Origin: Acholeplasmataceae bacterium
GTDB lineage: Bacteria > Bacillota_I > Bacilli_A > Acholeplasmatales > Acholeplasmataceae
Assembly (NCBI GenBank): GCA_030603805.1
Contig: JAUVXD010000001.1
Span: 253,518 to 317,517 of the forward strand
Length of the DNA stretch: 64,000 nucleotides
Direction: 5' to 3'
Below are positions 44,804 through 52,760 of this stretch, piece after piece; the first letter of the stretch is position 1, and the number at the start of each line of letters is the position of its first letter. The translations under genes were made by a program, and so were the position numbers. A model generated the notes under the pieces. The model searched no databases. It had not been told where the DNA came from and saw only the letters and a program-made list of their open reading frames with translations.

Positions 44804-46427
44804 AGTCATTGAAACCAATCCATACATTAACAACTATAATACATATAAAAGGGTTGCTGCTTATGCGAGAGTATCGACAAAGCTTGAAATGCAATCTTCT
44901 TCTTTAGCTTTACAAATCAAACATTATGCTAAAGAAATCATCTTTAATCCTGATTATATGTTCGCAGGTGTCTATGCTGATCATGGCAAATCTGGTACTT
45001 CCATGAAGTCTAGAGATGGACTTCAAGCACTCTTAAAGAAAATCTATGCCGGTCATATTGATTTAGTCTTAGTCAAATCCTTATCACGATTTGCTAGAAA
45101 CACGATTGATGCATTAACCATCATTCAAGAAACTAGAAAACTAGGTGTTGAGTTCTACTTTGAAAAAGAAAATATATCAAGTCTTGATCCTTCCATTGAT
45201 ATGATCTTTACGATGATGGCGAGCATGGCAGAGCAGGAATCAGACTCGATGTCTCAAAACATCAGTTGGAGCTTTCAAAAACAAGCTCAAAAGGGAAAAA
45301 TATCGGTTCATAAATGTATTGGCTATACACTCACTAAGGATAAACGATTAATTATTAATCCTGATGAAGCGACAATCATCAAAAATATATTTCAGATGAA
45401 ACTTGAACATAAATCAAATACAGACATTTTAGAGTATGTTAGATCAGTTGGTTTAAAAACAATCTTAGGCAATGATTTTGTACAAAACTCACAAATCATT
45501 GGCATACTTAGAGATATCAAATACACAGGACAAGTTGTATGGGGAAATACATATCGTGGTAAAAACAATAATGAGAAAGTCACATTCATCAATAATGGCG
45601 AAAGACCCAAGTATATTATTAAGAACCATCATGAAGCAATTATTGATATAGATACTTATCATGCAGTTCAAGCATTAATTAAAGTAAAGAAAAATGATCA
45701 TCCATTAGTAAAAAACGCCTCAGGTTGGGCTAATCGTTTTGTCTATTCATTGATGCATGAAAAATATCTCCATGTGAAACAAAAAATTAAAGATAACCCT
45801 AAGTATGATCTGCTAGAAAATGAAAAAGCAAGAAAATCAAGCTCTCCGCGCATTTACTCAAGAAATGCTACTCATGTCCTAAGGAAAGCAACCATCGCCT
45901 TAGCACGCAATTTTAGCGACTTAGAAGCAAAGTTTGATAAGCAAGTCAAAGACCATTTAGATACAAGTCATTTAGATAAACAAATGGAGAAAATAGCTGA
46001 AAAGATTAGACGTTATAAAAAAGAATACTTCATTTTAAAGCAGAAACCAGAACTTGATGAAGCTGAACAAAGTTTGATTTATGAACTTGAAGAAACAGTA
46101 ATTAAGTTAAGTATTCAGTATATTAAAATTGAAGATGAAACAATCCCTTTTATTGATAAGCTAAAACGAATCAAAGATATTAAGAAAGCTATTTCTTCTA
46201 TTGAGTTACCTATGGATGAATTACCAATTGATTCTATTAAGGAGATTTTCTATGTTATGGTAGTTAAAGATCCTAAAAGTTATTTTCTTGTTATCAATGT
46301 AAGTGGTAAAAAGTTAGAGGGTGAATCGTTAAAAAAAGTAACGGAGATTAAACCGTTACTTGAGAGCGTTTGTAAGTCAAGAACAAAAGATATTGGTATA
46401 TTAACCTGGAAAATAATAATATTTTAA
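44790..46427 (+). CDS. Large serine recombinase lacking a zinc ribbon, second of the pair
   Basis: 545 residues from ATG 44790 (MKEIKVIETNP), with GAGG before it; in-frame upstream codons lie inside the first recombinase. The catalytic serine is in VAAYARVSTKLEMQSSSL; SLSRFARNTIDALTI and IFTMMASMAEQESDSM match the first protein. The region equivalent to the zinc ribbon (WANRFVYSLMHEKYLHVK) has lost its cysteines. A coiled-coil stretch follows. Loss of the ribbon suggests a division of labour with the first protein, or a degenerating partner. The stop codon overlaps that of the convergent gene at 46424. Confidence 0.9.
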   Translation: MKEIKVIETNPYINNYNTYKRVAAYARVSTKLEMQSSSLALQIKHYAKEIIFNPDYMFAGVYADHGKSGTSMKSRDGLQALLKKIYAGHIDLVLVKSLSRFARNTIDALTIIQETRKLGVEFYFEKENISSLDPSIDMIFTMMASMAEQESDSMSQNISWSFQKQAQKGKISVHKCIGYTLTKDKRLIINPDEATIIKNIFQMKLEHKSNTDILEYVRSVGLKTILGNDFVQNSQIIGILRDIKYTGQVVWGNTYRGKNNNEKVTFINNGERPKYIIKNHHEAIIDIDTYHAVQALIKVKKNDHPLVKNASGWANRFVYSLMHEKYLHVKQKIKDNPKYDLLENEKARKSSSPRIYSRNATHVLRKATIALARNFSDLEAKFDKQVKDHLDTSHLDKQMEKIAEKIRRYKKEYFILKQKPELDEAEQSLIYELEETVIKLSIQYIKIEDETIPFIDKLKRIKDIKKAISSIELPMDELPIDSIKEIFYVMVVKDPKSYFLVINVSGKKLEGESLKKVTEIKPLLESVCKSRTKDIGILTWKIIIF

Positions 46428-47278
46428 TTCTTTTTTACATTTATAACTGCTAATTTAAAATTTGGTAGATCTTTTGAAGCGATTATCGCATTGATATCTT
46501 GACTTCTACTAATGCTTAGTTTTTGTCTTAATTTTAAAATATCATCAACACTTGAAAATTCACATTCGTTATTTCTTATTGCATCCTCGACAAGAGATAA
46601 AACATAATCAGAAATATATGGCGATGATGCAACAATTGGTTCACCTATTTTAAGTGCCTTTATACTCTGCTCGAAGTAAACTAAATCAGGACACGATTCA
46701 ATTTCAAGGTAACCTTTTATTTTTCTTGTATTAAGTGGTATACCGTTAAATAAAAATTTCTTGGGTTTATTGCTACTGTAATCGAGGTTTGTATATAATT
46801 CAGTCGTATGCATCAGATTCATTATTGAGTAATCCATATTAATCAAGCCTAGAGAATCTGTATAAAATACGCCCAGTGAACCTATCGAATCCAATATTCT
46901 ACCGCTAAAAATAGTGCTTGGTATAAAAATTGATTTATTCTTTGCCTTTATTATTGGAAAATTCCCCAACAAATAATGTTGTCTGAGTGGAATACTTATT
47001 TCACCATTGGGTAAGTAAGTTGAAGAATACGCTTTTTTATTTTGCAAATAAGTAAATCTTGCTTCATTTTCGTCATAAACAAAAATCAATAAATCTGCAA
47101 TTTCACAAGATATTTCTTCTGTTATATCAAGTGGATTATTAAATTTCATTTGATATTTTGTACCATGGACGTTCATGACATCAGCAAATGTTTTAAAAGA
47201 TTTTTGTAATGCTTTAAATAAATCCACTTCACCAGATGATGTTTTAGCATGTTTTTGAATCTCAACATACAAGCTCAT
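46424..47278 (-). CDS. Unknown protein at the end of the toxin-antitoxin/RT operon, possible PD-(D/E)XK-like nuclease
   Basis: 284 residues, no signal peptide or membrane segment. I do not recognise a named family. Around residues 55-83 there is an E...E-x2-D pattern in EISCEIADLLIFV, then YLQNKKA. An acidic strand followed by Q-x-K is the arrangement of some PD-(D/E)XK nuclease cores (D62, Q79, K81), so a nuclease fold is a testable guess. The rest contains FPIIKAKNKSIFIPSTIF and GSLGVFYTDSLG. It follows the reverse transcriptase gene by 30 bases, has AGGAGG before its ATG, and should be co-transcribed with the whole operon. Confidence 0.55.
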   Translation of the reverse strand: MSLYVEIQKHAKTSSGEVDLFKALQKSFKTFADVMNVHGTKYQMKFNNPLDITEEISCEIADLLIFVYDENEARFTYLQNKKAYSSTYLPNGEISIPLRQHYLLGNFPIIKAKNKSIFIPSTIFSGRILDSIGSLGVFYTDSLGLINMDYSIMNLMHTTELYTNLDYSSNKPKKFLFNGIPLNTRKIKGYLEIESCPDLVYFEQSIKALKIGEPIVASSPYISDYVLSLVEDAIRNNECEFSSVDDILKLRQKLSISRSQDINAIIASKDLPNFKLAVINVKKN

Positions 47279-47308
47279 TCATTGTCCTCCTATTTCTTCT
47301 ATCAATAC

Positions 47309-48916
47309 CTATTTTAACAATTTTAAGTTTTTATCACTGCAGATGTGTTTAACTAAAACATCATTGGTGTTATTTATAACATCTTTGAAAAAGGCTCTTT
47401 TTTCTCCAGTTTCAAGATTAATATTAACTAATCTTAATATTTGCCGCTTTTCCCAAATATCTGCTCTTTCATAATATTTTTTTAGCTCAATAACATCATT
47501 TCTAAATAAAGTTTCTTTTAAACCGTCTAAATAAGCTCTACCAACATATATGCCAGAATTTCTTTTTAAGTTTTTAAATGAACTCAAAATCAAATCAGTA
47601 TTTGTGAATCTACCACTACTAAATAGTCTAGTCAAATAAACATGAGTATATTCTAAAAGTTCTTCTTGCTTCATCCAATCACCGAGTACATTCTTAATAT
47701 TTCCTACAACATCATCTGAGATATCTTTTTCATTTTTTATTAACACATCTGTTATATATGGTAGGAACTGAGGAAATTTTTTAACAATCTTTACAAGATC
47801 ATATAGGTTATCAAATAATCCATTTGCAACAATGGCTTTTGAAAGTTCAATAATGTCATTGGGTTTCACTAGAATTGCAGTTGTCATTTCTTTGATTTTT
47901 TCTTTTATATCATATGTTGCATATTTTGTAATTTCGTTTTTTGTCAAGTTCCTAAATTTGGTTGGTATTAAACCGGAATATCCTCTGATTACATTTGGAA
48001 CACCAAACTGATGCTCATCAAAGATAGTTTTCTCAACTTTAGAATCTTTTGATTTTGTTTTTACATCTTTAATAGGTTCTCTAACATTGGTTTTATTTGT
48101 ATTAATAAAAAGTCCCACATCGTTAAGTTTTTGAACTAACAGTGACAAGTGCTTTTGAGCTGTATATGCATCTTTTGCAAATATTCGATAGTCGTCTACA
48201 AATCTACAAAAATCAATCCCATTTGACTTCAAAAAATCATCCACTTCACTTAACAAAGACTCTGCCAGAATTCTAGATCCATTTGAACCTACAGGTAAGC
48301 CATATGAATCTCTGTTGCTCCAAAATAATAAAATTTCATTGAGGAGTTTAACCAGTTCTTTATCTATACCATTTAGAGATAACAGATTAGACTCAAGTCT
48401 ATGTAGGTTCAACCTATCATAGAAGTTAGAGATATCGGTTTCAACAACTACATTGACTCTAGGGCTTTTAGATTTTTTTGAGATATGCTCTCTAAAACTT
48501 GTAAAGTTATATTTATCATCAAACAATAAACTTTTGTGTGGCTTATACCTATAAGAAAAAACAACTTTTTCACTTTTGTTTATTCTATTTTTTTCAATTA
48601 CTGGAGCCATTATTAAGACTATTGATAAAAACATTACTTCGTCAACGAAATCAATTAAGGCACATTTTCTGAAAGCGAAAAACGCTTTTTTAGGAACTAG
48701 TACTGAACCTATTTTTTTCATTTTTAATTGTTTAAAATCATAGGAACCATCAGATTTTTTGGTTAAAGCATTATCAATAAAGTCAATAACTTCCTTTTTT
48801 ACTTCATCCTTGGCCAATAGTTTAAGCTCAAAGAAGTCTCCAAATAGGTCCACATCAGTAGTACCATATTTAGCTACATTATTGTATGCTTCTGTAATAA
48901 ACTTTCTATAGCTCAT
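47309..48916 (-). CDS. Reverse transcriptase of Abi/UG (defence-associated) type
   Basis: 535 residues. The RT palm has motif A ETDISNFYDRL (D161), GLPVGSNGSRILAE (206-219) and the catalytic CRFVDDYRIFA (D241, D242), then GLFINTNKTN. FVDD rather than YADD, with no maturase X or endonuclease domain and no intron structure around it, points to Abi/UG-type RTs. From about residue 310 to the end the protein is all helical, resembling HEAT-like repeats found at the C-terminus of AbiA/AbiK-class enzymes. The subfamily (DRT type) cannot be assigned by eye. It lies 36 bases after the SecB-like gene, with GGGAG before its ATG. Confidence 0.85.
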   Translation of the reverse strand: MSYRKFITEAYNNVAKYGTTDVDLFGDFFELKLLAKDEVKKEVIDFIDNALTKKSDGSYDFKQLKMKKIGSVLVPKKAFFAFRKCALIDFVDEVMFLSIVLIMAPVIEKNRINKSEKVVFSYRYKPHKSLLFDDKYNFTSFREHISKKSKSPRVNVVVETDISNFYDRLNLHRLESNLLSLNGIDKELVKLLNEILLFWSNRDSYGLPVGSNGSRILAESLLSEVDDFLKSNGIDFCRFVDDYRIFAKDAYTAQKHLSLLVQKLNDVGLFINTNKTNVREPIKDVKTKSKDSKVEKTIFDEHQFGVPNVIRGYSGLIPTKFRNLTKNEITKYATYDIKEKIKEMTTAILVKPNDIIELSKAIVANGLFDNLYDLVKIVKKFPQFLPYITDVLIKNEKDISDDVVGNIKNVLGDWMKQEELLEYTHVYLTRLFSSGRFTNTDLILSSFKNLKRNSGIYVGRAYLDGLKETLFRNDVIELKKYYERADIWEKRQILRLVNINLETGEKRAFFKDVINNTNDVLVKHICSDKNLKLLK

Positions 48917-48952
48917 ATATCATAATCTCCCATCGTAAAACTTGGTCAAAAA

Positions 48953-49354
48953 TCAATTAAATAGCTTTGATATGTTCATAATTGGCAACATATAAGGCGG
49001 TACATTACCATTCATTGTTACTGTTGCCGTTAGAGTTCTTAGATATGGAAACATAATTGCTGTTGCAGTATTTACTGCAATACTATTTGCTGCTTCACTT
49101 TCCCAATTTGGTAGCTCAAAAACAGAAGAAATGACTACTTCTGCATTAAACGGAATAGGTCCTTTATTGATCTCTTTAGAAATCTTAATTCCAAGTGTGA
49201 TTTTATAATGTTGATCATCAATTTTCACAATATCTCTATTAAATGATGGTTGGATGTCAATCTTGCCGTTCTTAAACTCAAATGCTTCATTCAATTCGAA
49301 TGTTGTTTTTAATACTTTGTAATTTAATAACTTCATTTCACTAGCACCCGTCAT
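48953..49354 (-). CDS. SecB-like chaperone of a toxin-antitoxin-chaperone module
   Basis: 133 residues from ATG 49354 (MTGASEMKLLNYKVLK), which has GGAGG eight bases before it and overlaps the antitoxin stop by 14 bases; the upstream in-frame codons lie inside the antitoxin gene. The C-terminal part (NTATAIMFPYLRTLTATVTM, PPYMLPIMNI) is the SecB signature. General SecB export chaperones are proteobacterial, so in a low-GC Gram-positive-type genome, next to an MqsR/MqsA pair, this is best read as a TAC chaperone that folds and protects the antitoxin. Confidence 0.85.
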   Translation of the reverse strand: MTGASEMKLLNYKVLKTTFELNEAFEFKNGKIDIQPSFNRDIVKIDDQHYKITLGIKISKEINKGPIPFNAEVVISSVFELPNWESEAANSIAVNTATAIMFPYLRTLTATVTMNGNVPPYMLPIMNISKLFN

Positions 49355-49895
49355 AGGTAAGACCTCCATTTGAAGGAATGGTTGTAGTATATGAAAAACT
49401 ACACGGTTCCTCGTATTCATATTTTGTTTCAGGTAATACTTTAGTAAAGAATCTTGATGCAATCTTTGCATTTTCAGTTTCGGTAAGTTCTTCCTTGTTC
49501 ATAACCCATAGAGCATAAAAATTGTCCTCAATATCAACGAGTCTTAATAGGTTATCGTGTGTATTATCTTGAATTGATCCATTTTCATATCTTGTTATGG
49601 TTTTAATTCCAAAACCCATGATTTTTGAAAATGTCGCTTGAGAAAGGTTATACTTTTCTCTTATTCTAATAACCTCTTTTGATGTTAATAAGTTATGTTT
49701 TTTCTTATAGGCATCAAATAATAGAATATCGTTACTTATTTCGATATCTTTGTCATAGATTTCCTCATGACAATGTGAGCAATATAAAATGGTGATTTCA
49801 GCCGAAACTTTGGTCTTCTTGATCTCGTATTCTCTAACTTCTTTTCTTTCTATGACATCGTGCATTGCTTCACAATTTCCACAATATTTTCTCAT
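49341..49895 (-). CDS. mqsA: MqsA-like antitoxin with zinc finger, HTH and C-terminal tail
   Basis: 184 residues. Four cysteines (C5, C8, C39, C42) form the YgiT/MqsA zinc-binding domain that in MqsA binds the toxin. Residues 71-122 are an XRE-type helix-turn-helix (EVIRIREKYNLSQATFSKIM, GIKTITRYENGS). The last 45 residues are an extra tail rich in aromatic and hydrophobic residues (TKYEYEEPCSFSYTTT), in the position of the chaperone-addiction sequence of TAC antitoxins. It is expected to neutralise the toxin and repress the operon. SD AGGAGG; the toxin gene ends 16 bases upstream. Confidence 0.88.
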   Translation of the reverse strand: MRKYCGNCEAMHDVIERKEVREYEIKKTKVSAEITILYCSHCHEEIYDKDIEISNDILLFDAYKKKHNLLTSKEVIRIREKYNLSQATFSKIMGFGIKTITRYENGSIQDNTHDNLLRLVDIEDNFYALWVMNKEELTETENAKIASRFFTKVLPETKYEYEEPCSFSYTTTIPSNGGLTYDGC

Positions 49896-49911
49896 TTTCT
49901 AATATCCTCCT

Positions 49912-50247
49912 CTAGTCTAGCACCATATGATCAATATGACAGCTTAGACACCTAATTACAGTAATTCCTTCTACGATGATTTTTTCTTTCAACTTGATAT
50001 AAAGCACATGTCCTTTATAATCATGTTTGAAAATCCATACCATGCCTGTCCTCGCAGGGTCTTTATCTTTTGATGGACCACTATGATACTCATTCACGCT
50101 AAGATTCCTCACAAGATTTTCTTGATCGTAAGCAGTTAACCCAATTTGGAGTCTAGTACGGCGATTTTTTTCTGTTGGGACAAAGTCAATCATATCTGCA
50201 TTCTTTACATCATGCAGAAATCGTTTGATTTCAAATTCATCAGCCAT
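49912..50247 (-). CDS. mqsR: MqsR-family toxin, probable mRNA interferase
   Basis: 111 residues from ATG 50247 (MADEFEIKRFLHDVKNA), with AAAGGGGG six bases upstream; the in-frame ATG at 50271 lies in the operator and is not used. Family pattern: an N-terminal helix, LTAYDQENLVRNLSVNEYHS, GMVWIFKHDY and GHVLYIKLKEK, as in the RelE-like fold of MqsR, which cuts mRNA independently of ribosomes. Homology is moderate and active residues cannot be confirmed by eye. It is the first gene of the operon, the usual order for mqsR-mqsA, and is followed by the antitoxin and SecB-like genes. Confidence 0.8.
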   Translation of the reverse strand: MADEFEIKRFLHDVKNADMIDFVPTEKNRRTRLQIGLTAYDQENLVRNLSVNEYHSGPSKDKDPARTGMVWIFKHDYKGHVLYIKLKEKIIVEGITVIRCLSCHIDHMVLD

Positions 50248-50264
50248 ATTATACCCCCTTTTTA

Positions 50265-50278
50265 GTATCATGTGATAC
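50265..50278. promoter_or_regulatory. Palindromic operator of the toxin-antitoxin/RT operon
   Basis: GTATCA-TG-TGATAC, perfect six-base arms, placed directly downstream of the -10 at the predicted transcription start. A site for the MqsA-like HTH protein would sit exactly here to repress the operon. Binding is inferred. Confidence 0.7.
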
Positions 50279-50279
50279 C

Positions 50280-50308
50280 ATTATACATCTAAAAATGCAT
50301 TAAAACAA
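50280..50308 (-). promoter_or_regulatory. Promoter of the mqsR-mqsA-secB-RT operon
   Basis: Minus-strand TTGTTT (50308-50303), a 17-bp spacer and a perfect TATAAT (50285-50280), 33 bases before the toxin ATG. No other promoter of this quality is seen between 50280 and 46424, so the five genes probably share this transcript. Confidence 0.75.
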
Positions 50309-50928
50309 TTGAAAATGCGAATTTTCTACTACTTATTAGAATTATTAGAGTATTAATGGGATCCATGCGTAGTTTAACCTGTATAAAAAAATACATATAA
50401 GAGGGCTTTTTTACTTCCTCTTTGTTGGCTTTAGTAAGATATCAAGTGAATTATTCTTTGGGTTGATAAAGTATCAAATTGGATAATCCATTAAAAAACG
50501 TTAAAAAAGACAAGAATTCATCTTGCCTTATTGAAAATTGTCTAGTTTTCATGTATAGAGTGACACACTTTTCATAAGGACATACATAAGACAGACAGTC
50601 ACACCTTAAGGGTCAGCGTGACGCCATCCTGAAATCGCGACTGTCTGTTGTTATGAAAGTCATGCTGTGGGATTGTCTTTCCTGTGTCATCCTTATGAAA
50701 TTTTAAAAAAAGACACTTTTTTTGATTGCTTAAATTTACCAGCTGTTGATACACTTATTGGCTTAGTTATCTATCTAAAAATTTCAGATTATTTTACCAC
50801 CCACAGATGGTAAAAAGTTTGGCACCATACTGCAACCGTGACTGTCTGTTGTTATGAAAGTCATGCTCTAGGACTGTCTTTCTTGTGATACCTTAGGCAC
50901 ATCATTAATATCTTTATTGAATATGGTA
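50309..50928. other. Intergenic region right of the defence operon
   Basis: About 620 bases without a gene. It contains AT-rich sequence to about 50560 and then two tandem copies of the dispersed ~195-bp repeat (listed separately) that reach almost to the stop codon of the next gene. Confidence 0.6.
50585..50895. repeat. Dispersed ~195-bp repeat, copies B1 and B2 in tandem
   Basis: The block GACTGTCTGTTG...AAAGTCATGCT occurs at 50639-50666 and, identical over 28 bases, at 50840-50867, giving a period of 201 bases. Before both copies is a diverged CGCCATCCTGAAA/CACCATACTGCAA block. B1 continues into TGTGTCATCCTTATGAAA (50683-50700), identical in copy A. ACAGACAGTC (50591-50600) and GACTGTCTGT (50639-50648) are perfect inverted repeats, extended by CATAA/TTATG, so B1 can fold into a long hairpin. 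Confidence 0.8.
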
Positions 50929-52044
50929 TTAGTGAGCCTTAAAATTTGGATTTTTATTACTTATAAGTTTTAAAAGAGATGATTTAAATCCTAGTGGCCA
51001 TTCATTAGTTAAACTCATATTAACAAAAAGATGATCAAAGGGTTCGTATTCAATCTCAGTAAGCCAATTCTTGTAAAATCTATATTCATTATGATTATTA
51101 TTTTTCATGATTTCTCTAAAAGATTGATATCCTGGAATACCTCCTACATCTTCAGGAATATTTTCTCCTTCAAAATGTGGACATAATGTCTTAATAGGTT
51201 CTTTTTGATGAATAGACATCCTACAAAAGATTTGATGCTTCCAATCATCTCCAAAGTCATATGTATAAACCCATTCATCAAATGTATCGAATGCTTCATC
51301 TAAAGAAATGGACATTGAATTTAATGAGTGCTCGAAACCATCAATATCATCATATAAGGGGGTGTAAGATTTATTATTCTTTAAATTAATAAATTCGTGG
51401 AGATGCATGTTCTTCCAACCAAATACCTTTTGTATGACTACATGCAAATCATCAAGTGTATAGTAATTCGGGACGATAACTCTTCTCATGACATTTTCAT
51501 TTTCTAAATCAATTGTAATATCTAATTCATAACCTATATGAGATGAAGTGACATCAAGAAGTGTTTGGATCAGTTCTTCCATAAGCTCTCTAGGTGTCTT
51601 ATAACCAACACCAAGCATTTGATTAACTCTGTGTGATGTTATTTTTTGAAAAACATCACCTATATTGATATGATCCAGAAAACCATATGCTGAGAATTTT
51701 CTTTGGGTGGTATTTGAGATGATTGATCTGTTATTGGTTTTTCCAAAAGAAACTGATCCTTGGTGCTCTATAAATGCATCTGCAGCAGTTTGGGTAAACC
51801 CATCGAATATTAACGCTTTCTTTAAACTTTCTTTGAAATAAAGTTCTATATTTTTCAAATGCTTTGTTTTTAGACCATAGAAAATCAGGGTATAAGATGT
51901 TGTAACATGTGTAAAGACAAATAATCTCTTCTTATCATAAAACTCAACAGTAACATGCCACATACGTTCATCTTTTTCTGGATAATTAGTCAAACTACCA
52001 ACATGAAATAGTTCTTGGGCTTTTTTTGTTAAACATAAAATCAT
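50929..52044 (-). CDS. DUF6933-pRiA4b ORF-3-like fusion protein
   Basis: 371 residues. The N-terminal 150 residues (MILCLTKKAQELFHVG, WHVTVEFYDKKRLFVFTHVT) look like the DUF6933 domain. From about 185 on the protein matches the plasmid pRiA4b ORF-3 family (LHVVIQKVFGWKNMHLHEF, WVYTYDFGDDWKHQIF, DVGGIPGYQSFREIM), often carried on plasmids and transposable elements, with no established function. SD GTGAGGT. It follows the 169-residue gene by 15 bases, so the two form an operon. Dispersed repeat B2 ends near its stop codon. Confidence 0.78.
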   Translation of the reverse strand: MILCLTKKAQELFHVGSLTNYPEKDERMWHVTVEFYDKKRLFVFTHVTTSYTLIFYGLKTKHLKNIELYFKESLKKALIFDGFTQTAADAFIEHQGSVSFGKTNNRSIISNTTQRKFSAYGFLDHINIGDVFQKITSHRVNQMLGVGYKTPRELMEELIQTLLDVTSSHIGYELDITIDLENENVMRRVIVPNYYTLDDLHVVIQKVFGWKNMHLHEFINLKNNKSYTPLYDDIDGFEHSLNSMSISLDEAFDTFDEWVYTYDFGDDWKHQIFCRMSIHQKEPIKTLCPHFEGENIPEDVGGIPGYQSFREIMKNNNHNEYRFYKNWLTEIEYEPFDHLFVNMSLTNEWPLGFKSSLLKLISNKNPNFKAH

Positions 52045-52059
52045 CGTCTTACCTCACTT

Positions 52060-52569
52060 TTATTCGTTTAAGAGTCGGTCAAGGATTTCTTCCGGCATAT
52101 ATGTATAAAATGAATCCATTAAAGTTTGATTGATATATTCCGAAAAATCATAATTCCTTAACATACTTGATAGTTCTTCAATCATTTCACTTTGATTGAA
52201 TAAAACAGAATATTCGCATGATACACCAAAAATATGATTTGTCATCGAAGCAAGATCATCAGGGTAATCTTGATATGCATCGAGTTCTTCCATAAAATAG
52301 GAAAGAATTTCGAAGGATAATGTCAAAATGTCTTTCTGTTCAGGACTCGACTGAATAAATAAAGTATACAGTTGATAAGCTGATCTATAGCTCCCATTAT
52401 GATTTCTCATCTCTTTTTCTATGAGTTTTATAGTTTTATTCAAGTTTGGTTTTGAACCTGCTAATACATGGTTCAGTAAGATTTTGTTATTTGGGTTGTT
52501 ATCAATCATTTTATCGATGATTTGAATAAGTTCCTCTTTACTTTTATTTTTTAAATCATTAATTTTCAT
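52060..52569 (-). CDS. Hypothetical protein, possibly DUF6155-like
   Basis: 169 residues from ATG 52569 (MKINDLKNKSKEELIQIIDK), chosen because this opening resembles the MKINDLKK-type starts of DUF6155 proteins; an in-frame ATG at 52599 is possible and neither has a clear SD. The protein is entirely helical and acidic (FEILSYFMEELDAYQDYP, then EMIEELSSMLRNYDFSEYI), with no membrane segment. Function unknown. It precedes the pRiA4b-like gene in the same operon. Confidence 0.55.
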   Translation of the reverse strand: MKINDLKNKSKEELIQIIDKMIDNNPNNKILLNHVLAGSKPNLNKTIKLIEKEMRNHNGSYRSAYQLYTLFIQSSPEQKDILTLSFEILSYFMEELDAYQDYPDDLASMTNHIFGVSCEYSVLFNQSEMIEELSSMLRNYDFSEYINQTLMDSFYTYMPEEILDRLLNE

Positions 52570-52760
52570 AATAGATGTTTTTAACTTGTCTCCAATCATT
52601 AATCAGGAATGATTGGGATTTACTGTTAGTCCTCCAATCGAGTAAGTCTTGATAAATCATTATTTTGTTAAAACTTGATATTACTATAACATTCCTTAGA
52701 ATAATTTTCAATATGTGGATTTTATTCCTTGGTATAAAATGCATTAAATTAAACGTATTC

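Noticed and set aside
47309-48916. Group II intron, retron or diversity-generating retroelement RT
   Set aside because: No maturase domain or intron ends, no adjacent structured msr/msd-like RNA seen, and no template/variable repeat pair or accessory gene near it.
48953-49354. General protein-export chaperone SecB
   Set aside because: It overlaps an MqsA-like antitoxin gene in a toxin operon and the genome type normally lacks SecB, so a TAC chaperone is the better call.
52559-52744. 61-codon minus-strand frame as an AbiEii toxin remnant
   Set aside because: Its sequence does not show the nucleotidyltransferase motifs expected of AbiEii.
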